Positions 1 through 6,600 of a stretch of 7,397 nt of DNA are shown here, one piece after another. Origin of the DNA: Gammaproteobacteria bacterium. GTDB lineage: Bacteria; Pseudomonadota; Gammaproteobacteria; GRL18. Position numbers and translations under genes: made by a program. Location: positions 1 through 7,397 of the forward strand of contig DAOVUK010000144.1 in NCBI GenBank assembly GCA_030632625.1, given 5' to 3'. Position 1 is the first letter of the stretch. The number at the start of each line of letters is the position of its first letter. The notes beneath the pieces were generated by a model. That model did no database searches, was not told the DNA's origin, and worked only from the letters and a program-made list of their open reading frames with translations.

Positions 1-320
1 ATAAAGGACATACCTGGGAAGATTGGAATGAAAGAGAAATTATCGGTCACCCTACTCATCCATTAAGATTGTCTGATGGTAGAATTTTTATCTGTTATGG
101 TTATCGCCATGAACCCTTCGGCGTCAGAGGCCATCTTATGGATAGTTCTGCAGAAAATTTTATTGGTGATGAAATTATTATTCGGGATGACGGTTTTTGT
201 GGTGATGTCGGTTACCCCTGGTCTGTAGAAATGCCAGACGGACAGATTTTAGTCGTTTATTATTTCACTAAAGAAGATGGTATACGACATATTGCCGGCA
301 GTTTATTAACACTCGAATAA
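1..320 (+). CDS. C-terminal part of a sialidase-like BNR/Asp-box protein (5' end outside window)
   Basis: The reading frame is open from the left edge (first full codon at 3) to a TAA at 318-320, followed at once by a second TAA, so 105 residues of the C-terminus are seen. The fragment opens with KGHTWEDW. Its G-x-T-W fits the second half of an Asp-box (S-x-D-x-G-x-T-W), and the split codon before it (?AT) could encode Asp. Next come LSDGRIFICYGYR (about residues 23-35) and DVGYPWSVEMPDGQILVVYY (about 68-87). This repeated pattern of DGxI(F/L)xxYG and GYPxSVxxxDGxIL is typical of the six-bladed beta-propeller sialidase superfamily. The full gene cannot be judged for a signal peptide or for the catalytic Arg, Glu and Tyr set, so whether it cleaves sialic acid is unknown. 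It converges on flgL and has no evident link to flagella. A TTG at 69 is an internal codon, not the start. Confidence 0.75.
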   Translation, partial: KGHTWEDWNEREIIGHPTHPLRLSDGRIFICYGYRHEPFGVRGHLMDSSAENFIGDEIIIRDDGFCGDVGYPWSVEMPDGQILVVYYFTKEDGIRHIAGSLLTLE

Positions 321-335
321 TAAATACTATGCTCC

Positions 336-350
336 ATTTAGCTGCTAAAT
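336..350. terminator. Small AT-rich hairpin between the convergent genes, doubtful terminator
   Basis: ATTTAGCTGCTAAAT is a 15-base inverted repeat with 6-bp arms and a CTG loop. It lies in the 29-base gap between the sialidase-like gene and flgL, and its last base is the last base of the flgL stop codon. It is symmetric and so could serve both strands, but it is short, AT-rich, and has no clear T-tract after it on either strand. It is the only hairpin in the convergent gap. Its role as a terminator is a guess from position. Confidence 0.2.
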
Positions 351-1303
351 TATAAAAAATCAAACAACGAAAGCCCCTGAATCTTGGTAAAGGTTTGTTG
401 CGAGGCCTGCAGTCCGATCTGTTCCTGTTCCAGACGGCTGATGGCTTCGTTATAGTCCAGATCCTGTGTGTCTGACAAGGTAGTAGCCAGCTGCACCAGA
501 TAATCTTCATTGACATTTTCCTGGCTTTCAACGGCATTGAGTCTGGCCCCAATAGCCGCCTGAGCATCAACTATCTGGCCTAAAGCAACGTCAATATTGC
601 CAATAATACGCGACATAGAATCATGAAATGATTCTGCAGTTGCAGTGGGTGAACCGGCGTTGCTGCTGAGCACAATTTCCAGCTCTTTGACAATGGCAAA
701 AACACTCATGGGATTTGAGTTTGCTATATTACCATTATCACTGCCGCGCAGATTCATAAAGGTGTCAAAGCCATTATCACCACTGGCAACCTGTCGGGTG
801 GCACTGATCTGCAGTAATTGTTGTCCCTGATCGCCATTATAGTGAACTGTTCCGCCGACATTTTCAAACGGCACGTCTCGATTGTTAAAGCCGCCAAAGA
901 GAAATTCACCATTACCATTCGTGGTGTTTGCAAAAGCCGTTATCGCTTCAAAATGTTCCTGAATTTCCAGTGCAATAACGGCACGCTGGGTGGCATCATA
1001 AGTATCATTATTAGCCTGTATGGTTAATTCTCTAACCCTTTGCAGAGTATTCACAATACCATCCAGAGCCGTTTCTTCAATTTGCAGTGAACTTTTTAAG
1101 GTATTAATATTGTCCTGAAATTGTTCTGTCCTTGATTTTGCCTGGTTTAAACCTAACACCCTGGCTGCACCGACAGGATCATCTTGCGGCGTGACAATTC
1201 TTTTACCTGTAGAAAGCTGCAGCATGGTTTTATTGAGCTTAAAATTCTGGGTGTTCATTGAAGTCACACCCTGAGAATAAGCGGTACTGGTTGCAACACG
1301 CAT
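350..1303 (-). CDS. flgL: Flagellar hook-filament junction protein FlgL (HAP3)
   Basis: FlgL is the second hook-associated protein. It is exported through the flagellar type III apparatus and forms the ring between FlgK and the flagellin filament. The 317-residue product matches the length of E. coli FlgL. The N-terminal flagellin-like coiled-coil domain carries LQLSTGKRIVTPQDDPVGAA (about 28-47), the usual signature of the family. The middle has the LFGGFN turn (135-140). The C-terminal helix region (about 252-317) ends in LSLFDFL, as FlgL proteins typically do. No signal peptide is present, as expected for a type III export substrate. The ATG start is supported by a GGGG ribosome-binding stretch 9 nt upstream. 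It lies 34 nt after flgK, so the two are probably cotranscribed. The neighbouring gene beyond the stop is convergent, so flgL closes the flagellar cluster. Confidence 0.96.
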   Translation of the reverse strand: MRVATSTAYSQGVTSMNTQNFKLNKTMLQLSTGKRIVTPQDDPVGAARVLGLNQAKSRTEQFQDNINTLKSSLQIEETALDGIVNTLQRVRELTIQANNDTYDATQRAVIALEIQEHFEAITAFANTTNGNGEFLFGGFNNRDVPFENVGGTVHYNGDQGQQLLQISATRQVASGDNGFDTFMNLRGSDNGNIANSNPMSVFAIVKELEIVLSSNAGSPTATAESFHDSMSRIIGNIDVALGQIVDAQAAIGARLNAVESQENVNEDYLVQLATTLSDTQDLDYNEAISRLEQEQIGLQASQQTFTKIQGLSLFDFL

Positions 1304-1337
1304 TGTTAATTACCCCGCACTATCATTTCCATATTCA

Positions 1338-3434
1338 TTATCGAACTGCACCTAAAAGTGCCTGAAACATTTCATCAGCAGCCGAAATAACCCTGGCAGC
1401 GGCCTGATAAGCCTGTTGATACTTTAATAAATCAGCAGCTTCTTCATCCAGATTAACGCCTGAATAGCTTTCTCTTGTGGCTTTTGCCTGTTCACCCAGA
1501 GTTTGCTGCGCCAGTAAATCCACTTCTGCCGAATGAGTTTTAGTACCCACATCAGACACGATCATGGCATAACCCGCCTGAAAATCAGTTGAATTATTTT
1601 CCAGCGTTTTAGCCGTTTGCAGCTTAACCATTAACAAACCATTGCGATTATCATCATAGGGCTTACTATTTTCAGCAATTTTAAAACTGTCATTGGTATC
1701 TGGACTGCCGTTCATTTGAAAAGCAAATGAATCGCCACTGGCATAATTAACAATATAAACCGTGCCGGAATCAGTGGCCGGATCATAAGGTATGGGTGAT
1801 ACTGCCGCACCCGTCACCCAGGCACCCGTGCCTAAATCAAAATAATCAATCGTGGTGCCCGCAGGTAAATTAGTAATTTCAAATTCATTAGCAACCACCG
1901 CAGCCGATTCAAATTCTAATTGAACCTGTGGTGTCATGGGTATATCAGTTAAGTTTGCAGCACTGGTATTGACCAACGGCAAGGTCTGGCCTGTTGATGT
2001 CCTATATTCCAGAGGCAGACTGATATCACCGGTACCCGTATTAATAGCACTGCCGTCTGCATTGCTAATTGCCCCAGAAACGATGGGACTGGCAACTGCA
2101 ATATCAAGCACATCACTCACTTGAACATTAATATTCGCAGCTGCGTCAAAAGTGGGTCTCAGCAGAAAAACTTCATTATTTGCGATGTCATTTGAAATCG
2201 TAAAGCCTTCCGTGCTGGAGATGACTGCATTTAATGCCGCAATAGTGTTAACAGGCGCTGCAGGCGGTGGAGGAAACGTCTGATTATCACTGAGCCGGGT
2301 TAAAGTATAAACACCGGCACCATCCCGGGACAGGCTGTAATCACTGACTGACAGCACACGACTATCCGTAATACTGACTGAAACGTTAGTGGTTGAACCC
2401 GGTCCGGGTAAACCGGTAATAGGACCACTCAGATCAGAGAAAAAATTTCCACCCAGATTAAAACCTGCACCAGTATCCTGAAGCGTCATTCCCATTTGAT
2501 GCTGCTGATTGATTTCCTCAGTCAGCGCAATTGCAATGCGACCCAGACTACGTCGACTGGGCTCAAGTACATTCTCTTTGAAATCCAGCACCCCCTGCAG
2601 TTCACCACCTGTGACTGCTTTGGTGATATTGACACTGCCTGAACCCTGTTGCAAAACAATATCAAGATCTTCAGCATTAAAAGCATTTGTGGTGGTTGAA
2701 ATAACGGCAGCAGTACTGCCTATCACCAGAGACTGTCCTGAACCAATAAACAGGTTAGCCGCACCATCATCCTGATAAATAACACTGACATCAATTTTTT
2801 CGGCGATCTGTTTAATCAGTACTTCACGCTGATCAATCAGATCATTGGGTAAATCGCCCTGTCCGGCACCCGTTCTTTGCACAATGCTGACATTGAGTTT
2901 GGCAACTGAGCGAGCAGCATCGGATATTTCCTGTGTCAAATCAGTTAATTGCTGATTCACTTGATTATTCAGCTGAATAAAACGATCATCCAGTAACTTG
3001 AAACGTTCCGTCATGGTATTCGCTTCACTGATCAGGACCTGTCGCGCCGGTGTTGAAGAGGGGTTATCATTGACTTCCTGTAAAGCACTAAAGAAACTTT
3101 CCATGGTAGGCGCTAAACCAGAATCAGGATTTGCCAGGATGTTATCAACCTGTGTTGAAAGTGCATAAAAGGCATCATATTTGCCAAATTCACTATTTGA
3201 AGTACGAACCTGTTCTTCAAGAAATTCATTGGCCAGACGTACAGTTGTCTGCACTTCAACCCCTGTACCAATATAGCCGCTACCAGAGAACTGAGGAAGA
3301 CGGGCAGCCTGTTCCGCACGCTGACGGGCATAGCCTTCTGTATTCACATTAGAAATATTATGGCTGGCTGTTGCCAATTGTCGCTGAGCGGTTAATAAAC
3401 CCGATGTACCAATACCAAATATACTGCTCGCCAT
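1338..3434 (-). CDS. flgK: Flagellar hook-associated protein FlgK (HAP1), long form
   Basis: FlgK forms the first junction ring on top of the hook after FlgD is displaced, and FlgL binds to it. At 698 residues it is much longer than the E. coli protein (547) and close to the long forms of Pseudomonas. The N-terminal rod/hook signature ASHNISNVNTEGYARQ is at about 23-38, with SGLLTAQRQL before it. The conserved DDNRNGLLMVKLQ lies at about 594-606. The C-terminal helix LLKYQQAYQAAARVISAADE spans about 669-688, followed by MFQALLGAVR. The extra length is in the centre (about 340-590), which looks like beta-rich, Ser/Thr/Asn-rich surface domains and includes a PPPP run at 388-391. There is no signal peptide, as expected for type III export. 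The ATG start has GAAGG 9 nt upstream. The 88-nt gap before it is larger than most in the cluster and may hold its own promoter. Confidence 0.97.
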   Translation of the reverse strand: MASSIFGIGTSGLLTAQRQLATASHNISNVNTEGYARQRAEQAARLPQFSGSGYIGTGVEVQTTVRLANEFLEEQVRTSNSEFGKYDAFYALSTQVDNILANPDSGLAPTMESFFSALQEVNDNPSSTPARQVLISEANTMTERFKLLDDRFIQLNNQVNQQLTDLTQEISDAARSVAKLNVSIVQRTGAGQGDLPNDLIDQREVLIKQIAEKIDVSVIYQDDGAANLFIGSGQSLVIGSTAAVISTTTNAFNAEDLDIVLQQGSGSVNITKAVTGGELQGVLDFKENVLEPSRRSLGRIAIALTEEINQQHQMGMTLQDTGAGFNLGGNFFSDLSGPITGLPGPGSTTNVSVSITDSRVLSVSDYSLSRDGAGVYTLTRLSDNQTFPPPPAAPVNTIAALNAVISSTEGFTISNDIANNEVFLLRPTFDAAANINVQVSDVLDIAVASPIVSGAISNADGSAINTGTGDISLPLEYRTSTGQTLPLVNTSAANLTDIPMTPQVQLEFESAAVVANEFEITNLPAGTTIDYFDLGTGAWVTGAAVSPIPYDPATDSGTVYIVNYASGDSFAFQMNGSPDTNDSFKIAENSKPYDDNRNGLLMVKLQTAKTLENNSTDFQAGYAMIVSDVGTKTHSAEVDLLAQQTLGEQAKATRESYSGVNLDEEAADLLKYQQAYQAAARVISAADEMFQALLGAVR

Positions 3435-3474
3435 TGTAATTTACCTTCATCATACCCTGCTTCATTAACATAAA

Positions 3475-3501
3475 AGGCCGGATAATATTAAATACTCTTT
3501 A
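3475..3501 (-). promoter_or_regulatory. Weak candidate sigma-28 (FliA) promoter before flgK
   Basis: On the minus strand TAAAGAGT (3501-3494) matches the first five bases of the sigma-28 -35 element TAAAGTTT. After exactly 11 nt comes TCCGGCCT (3482-3475), where the consensus is GCCGATAA, but only the CCG matches. Spacing and position before flgKL fit the late flagellar promoter known for flgKL in enteric bacteria. The poor -10 box makes this only a candidate. The site falls inside the 88-nt flgJ-flgK gap, which otherwise shows only the flgK ribosome-binding site. Confidence 0.2.
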
Positions 3502-3522
3502 ACTATTGCGTCCAGGAATACA

Positions 3523-4572
3523 TTATTTTGATGCTAATCTTGTCTGATTAAGCCGCTGATTTTGAATTGCTTCACTGTTCAGAACCTTCAAAACCTTATT
3601 TGAATAATCCGGATCAGTTGCATACCCGGCTTTGTGTAGTCCTTTTATGTAACTTTTATCATGCAAGGATTGTTCCGCTTTTTCAGTTGTATCCAGAGCA
3701 GTTTTATAGCGAGGGTTGTTTTTAATAAAATGAGCATAATCATTAAAACTCTGTTCAAAAGAGTCATAAGCTCGAAAAGAACTTTTTTGCCGGATGGATT
3801 TACCATGAGCATACTCCATAGATACTTTATCCATTCGTTTTCCCTGCCAGGCAGGATCAGCTTTGATATTAAACAGGTTAAAACTACTTTGCTGGCCATT
3901 AGAGATAACATGCCGCCCCCAGCCTGTTTCCAGAGCGGCCTGAGATAAAATAACCTCGGGTGATACATGCAGTTTTTGCGCCGTTTGTTCTGCCAGAGTC
4001 CATAGTTTTTCTACAAACTGTTCAGGGGATGCGAAATCAGCCGAAATCCCCGGATGAATTTGCTCAGCCTGTGAAGAACTCTCCCTGGCTTTAAACTCAA
4101 GCGCACCCGCTTGTGAAGAAGAATAAGTCTCTGGCGTATTATGGCCGGAAAAAAAGCGTCTTTGCGGCATGATCAGTGCTTCCGGCTCACGATGTTCAGA
4201 TGCAAGCGTTTCTTCTGAAGAAGCTTGTCCCGATTGCAGCTGTCCCGACTGATACTGCATTTGCTCAACAATTGTTTTTGCAAAACCGATACCCTGCCCT
4301 TTTGACAATTCCATACCTAATTGCTGATCATACATATCCCGATAACTATCCATCGCCTGACTATTAAAAAGAGGATCGTCCATACCCGTTTTACGCAAAT
4401 TTTTAATCATCATACTGATCATCACCGCTTCAAATTGCCGGGCAACTTCAGGCAATGCACTTTTAGCATCTTTTCTGGCAGACAATTTCAGGTTTTGCAA
4501 GCCATTTAAGTCAGTATAGATGTTACTCTTAGCTTCAAAGGAAGGTAAATTCTGCAAAGAATCGATACTCAT
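3523..4572 (-). CDS. flgJ: FlgJ: rod-capping protein fused to a peptidoglycan hydrolase domain
   Basis: FlgJ caps the growing rod in the periplasm and opens the peptidoglycan for it. The 349-residue product has two domains. The N-terminal rod-binding domain (about 40-105) includes EVARQFEAVMISMMIKNLRK and a GMELSKGQGIGFAKTIVEQM stretch. A low-complexity Ser/Glu/Gln linker (about 106-180) follows, then a glucosaminidase-type (GH73) domain (about 182-335). The catalytic Glu is E215 in AALETGWG. D278 in FNDYA aligns with the second essential acidic residue known in Salmonella FlgJ (E184/D248), with nearly the same separation. AGYATDPDYSNKV (about 315-327) is also conserved. The product is longer than E. 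coli FlgJ (313) mostly through the linker and N-terminus. The start lies 10 nt after the flgI stop. Its AGGTGGG ribosome-binding site overlaps the flgI TAG, so the two genes are likely translationally coupled. The two-domain form is typical of beta- and gammaproteobacteria. Confidence 0.96.
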   Translation of the reverse strand: MSIDSLQNLPSFEAKSNIYTDLNGLQNLKLSARKDAKSALPEVARQFEAVMISMMIKNLRKTGMDDPLFNSQAMDSYRDMYDQQLGMELSKGQGIGFAKTIVEQMQYQSGQLQSGQASSEETLASEHREPEALIMPQRRFFSGHNTPETYSSSQAGALEFKARESSSQAEQIHPGISADFASPEQFVEKLWTLAEQTAQKLHVSPEVILSQAALETGWGRHVISNGQQSSFNLFNIKADPAWQGKRMDKVSMEYAHGKSIRQKSSFRAYDSFEQSFNDYAHFIKNNPRYKTALDTTEKAEQSLHDKSYIKGLHKAGYATDPDYSNKVLKVLNSEAIQNQRLNQTRLASK

Positions 4573-4582
4573 GACAACCCAC

Positions 4583-5683
4583 CTATATTATGATTAATTC
4601 GGCATTTAAGGAGCCTGCTGCTTTTAATGCTTCAAGTATTGCCACCAGTTCAGCAGGACTGGCACCGATATTATTGACAGCTCTGACCACTTCATCCAGA
4701 GTCACACCCAGGTTAAACAGGAATGCACCACTATTTGTCGCCGCAACATCAATATCTGATTTAGGTACCACCACAGTCTCTCCCCCTCTTGAAAAAGCCG
4801 CAGGCTGGCTGATAGTAGGATCATTGGTGATCGTAACGGTCAAATTACCATGTGTGACAGCAGCGGGCTGAACAATGACATTTTTCCCAATCACTACTGT
4901 CCCCGTCCTGGCATTAACCACAATTTTTGCCGCTGCAGTACCTGGCAGAAAGGTCAGATTTTCCAGCATGGAAAGATAGGAGACTTTTTGTGACAGCTCT
5001 TTGGGGGCACTCACTCTGACAGAAGAGGCATCCACAGCATGTGCTGTTCCAAGCCCCATAGTATCGTTAATGGTTTCAGCCAGTCGATGTGCTGTGGTAA
5101 AGTCCGGACGGTGCAGATTCAGTGTGATCGAATTACCGCCAATAAATGATGTCAGCACTTCACGCTCAACCGTCGCACCATTAGGAATTCGTCCTCCGGT
5201 AGGCACATTAATAGTGACTGATGAACCATCATCTCCCGAGACACTCAAACCAAGAACCACTAAATTTCCCTGAGCCACAGCATAAATCTGTCCATCTGCA
5301 CCTTTTAATGGTGCCATGAGTAAAGTCCCGCCCCGTAAATTTTTTGAATTACCAATAGAAGAGACATTCACGTCAATTTTCTGACCCGGTTTAGTAAAAG
5401 GCGGTAATTCAGCAATTAAAGAAACAGCCGCAACATTTTTTATTGGTAGATTGGCACCAGGCGGTAAAGTAATCCCCAGCTGCTCCAGCATATTTCGCAT
5501 GCTGTCATCAGTAAACGAGGCACTGGAATCACCCGAGCCATCCAGGCCAACCACCAGGCCATACCCCACCAGATGGTTACCTCGAATACCGGCAACCGAG
5601 GTAATATCTTTAATCCGCTCAGCAAAGACAGTATTTGAAATAAATCCAAATACCAATAAAGAAACAAATAAATATTGCCTCAT
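4583..5683 (-). CDS. flgI: Flagellar P-ring protein FlgI
   Basis: FlgI is secreted to the periplasm and forms the P-ring around the rod in the peptidoglycan layer, with help from the chaperone FlgA. From the ATG at 5683 the product is 366 residues, against 365 in E. coli. Residues 1-21 are a Sec signal peptide ([14 protein letters not shown] then SNTVFA) with likely cleavage before ERIKDITSV. Family motifs include [20 protein letters not shown] (32-51), [20 protein letters not shown] (121-140), [15 protein letters not shown] (about 255-269) and AVTHGNLTV (275-283). A longer frame begins at a GTG at 5725 but would put 14 odd residues before the signal peptide. The ATG has AGGA 9 nt upstream, so the shorter form is preferred. 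The protein has no cysteine at all. A sigma-54 promoter lies about 80-95 nt upstream. Confidence 0.97.
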   Translation of the reverse strand: MRQYLFVSLLVFGFISNTVFAERIKDITSVAGIRGNHLVGYGLVVGLDGSGDSSASFTDDSMRNMLEQLGITLPPGANLPIKNVAAVSLIAELPPFTKPGQKIDVNVSSIGNSKNLRGGTLLMAPLKGADGQIYAVAQGNLVVLGLSVSGDDGSSVTINVPTGGRIPNGATVEREVLTSFIGGNSITLNLHRPDFTTAHRLAETINDTMGLGTAHAVDASSVRVSAPKELSQKVSYLSMLENLTFLPGTAAAKIVVNARTGTVVIGKNVIVQPAAVTHGNLTVTITNDPTISQPAAFSRGGETVVVPKSDIDVAATNSGAFLFNLGVTLDEVVRAVNNIGASPAELVAILEALKAAGSLNAELIII

Positions 5684-5700
5684 AGTCCACCATCCTATGT
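5684..5700 (-). promoter_or_regulatory. Ribosome-binding site deciding the flgI start
   Basis: On the minus strand the bases before ATG at 5683 read ACATAGGATGGTGGACT, with AGGA at 5696-5693, 9 nt from the start. This, together with the signal peptide that begins right at this ATG, supports 5683 over the upstream GTG at 5725. Confidence 0.7.
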
Positions 5701-5759
5701 CATTAAAGACAGTCAAAAAAATCACGTTTTAAGTTTTATAGAAGTCTTTATAAAAGATA

Positions 5760-5777
5760 AAGCAAGAAAGGTGCCAA
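5760..5777 (-). promoter_or_regulatory. Sigma-54 (RpoN) -24/-12 promoter for flgI
   Basis: The minus strand reads TTGGCAC (5777-5771), CTTTC (5770-5766), TTGCT (5765-5761). This matches the sigma-54 core TGGCAC-N5-TTGC at every core base, with the required 10 nt between the invariant GG (5775-5774) and GC (5763-5762). Transcription would start near 5750, leaving a leader of about 67 nt before the flgI ATG. It lies in an intergenic gap and points at flgI, and sigma-54 controls mid-class flagellar genes in many gammaproteobacteria such as Vibrio and Pseudomonas. The activator (a FlrC/FleQ-type enhancer-binding protein) and its site cannot be identified here. Confidence 0.75.
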
Positions 5778-5786
5778 TAGGAGAGT

Positions 5787-5814
5787 GTAGAGACGTTGCA
5801 TGCAACGTCTCTAC
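5787..5814. repeat. Perfect 28-bp palindrome in the flgH-flgI gap
   Basis: The arm GTAGAGACGTTGCA is followed directly by its exact reverse complement TGCAACGTCTCTAC, with no spacer. Symmetry ends at both edges (T at 5786, G at 5815). In the flgH transcript it could form a strong stem of about 12 bp with a 4-nt loop. The following RNA (ACUCUCCUAUUGG) has no U-tract, so it is not a standard intrinsic terminator. It ends 9-10 bp upstream of the sigma-54 -24 element. It resembles dispersed intergenic palindromes (REP/MITE-like); I recall similar sequences from other bacterial genomes, particularly cyanobacteria, but cannot confirm this here. A protein-binding site or an mRNA 3'-end stabiliser are alternatives. 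Confidence 0.85.
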
Positions 5815-5844
5815 GATAACAAGAAAGAATATTTAAATTTATTT

Positions 5845-6576
5845 TTAAAATGGCCAAACATCGCTTAGGAAGAAACGGCTGCCCCAACCACCGGAATTAG
5901 AGTCATGCGTTAAACCGACACCACTATAAACAATTTGTGCATTGGCTACTTTTGATGAAGATATTTTATTATCCAGGCCAACATCCCGACCTCGAATAAT
6001 ACCTGAAAGCTGGATATATTCATCACCCTGATTAATGGTGACCAGTTTTTCACCCTGAACGACAAGATTTCCATTCGGCAGAACTTCAACGACGGTCACG
6101 CCAATATTACCCGTCAAACTATTTTTCTGTTCACTTTTACCTTTGGATTTGAAGTCATTGTTGGAAGCAACACTCATATTCAGTGCCTGAAGTAATTCAT
6201 TAGCTAAGCCGAGACCAGTATCTGCATTAGCATTACCTGTTGTGGCATCGGTTGTGACCGCCTTGCCAAAAACAGTTGGATTCGACAATCCGACCGTCAT
6301 ACCTTTTTTGTCTTCTGTCTTAGTCTCTTTTTTACCCGTGGTTTTTTCATCAAAGACAACGGTTAAGATATCCCCTACCCGATGTGCCTTAACGGTTTCA
6401 AATAAATTAATGTTATTGCTGGTTAAATAAATTGCCCCGGTATTTTGCGGTTTTGTGATCACCGCTTGCGGTCTGACTGGCGCATATTTAGGATTATGAT
6501 CAAGACGCTGAGCTGCACATCCGGACAGTAACGTTAAAATAAGACTAATAAATAAAAAACGCATTTTAAAAATCAT
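5845..6576 (-). CDS. flgH: Flagellar L-ring lipoprotein FlgH
   Basis: FlgH is an outer-membrane lipoprotein that assembles as the L-ring around the distal rod, on top of the FlgI P-ring. From the ATG at 6576 it is 243 residues, against 232 in E. coli. The N-terminus is a lipoprotein signal (MIFKMRFLFISLILTLLSGC) with lipobox LSGC, giving lipidation at Cys20. The VGDILTVVFDEKTTGKK stretch (about 67-83) and the C-terminal GIIRGRDV, SSKVANAQIVYSGVG and WGSRFFLSDVWPF are typical of the family. The frame extends to a GTG at 6588, but TGAGGT (6587-6582) is an ideal ribosome-binding site for the ATG and overlaps that GTG, so the shorter start is preferred. A third possible start at 6564 is too far from this site. 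It follows flgG by 24 nt. The 161-nt gap after it, before flgI, is the largest in the cluster. Confidence 0.95.
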   Translation of the reverse strand: MIFKMRFLFISLILTLLSGCAAQRLDHNPKYAPVRPQAVITKPQNTGAIYLTSNNINLFETVKAHRVGDILTVVFDEKTTGKKETKTEDKKGMTVGLSNPTVFGKAVTTDATTGNANADTGLGLANELLQALNMSVASNNDFKSKGKSEQKNSLTGNIGVTVVEVLPNGNLVVQGEKLVTINQGDEYIQLSGIIRGRDVGLDNKISSSKVANAQIVYSGVGLTHDSNSGGWGSRFFLSDVWPF

Positions 6577-6590
6577 TGTGTACCTCACAA
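6577..6590 (-). promoter_or_regulatory. Ribosome-binding site deciding the flgH start
   Basis: The minus strand reads TTGTGAGGTACACA before ATG 6576. GAGG (6586-6583) is 6 nt from the start. The GTG that would extend the frame by four residues is itself part of this site, which argues against its use. Confidence 0.7.
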
Positions 6591-6600
6591 TACAACTTAA

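Noticed and set aside
799..812. TGGCACTGATCTGC on the plus strand resembling a sigma-54 promoter
   Set aside because: Only 9 nt separate GG and GC instead of 10, the -12 half is weak, and it lies inside flgL in antisense with no gene to drive.
1317..1330. Minus-strand GG-N10-GC before flgL, resembling a sigma-54 core
   Set aside because: Beyond GG and GC the match is poor, and a start 12 nt downstream would leave flgL with almost no leader and remove its ribosome-binding site.
2509..2775. Plus-strand open frame of 88 codons opposite flgK; similar ones lie opposite flgI (4590-4871, 5001-5273, 5451-5732) and flgJ (3661-3948)
   Set aside because: They lie wholly or almost wholly antisense to well-recognised genes, show no family motifs, and have no intergenic space or convincing ribosome-binding site of their own.
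5734..5755. AT-rich inverted repeat TTTTATA...TATAAAA before flgI, with a T-run further on
   Set aside because: The arms are A/T only, the T-run is more than 10 nt away, and the repeat overlaps the predicted sigma-54 start, so a terminator there makes little sense.
5787..5814. The palindrome as an intrinsic terminator after flgH
   Set aside because: No U-tract follows on either strand, so the usual rule for Rho-independent termination is not met. It is kept as a repeat of unknown role.
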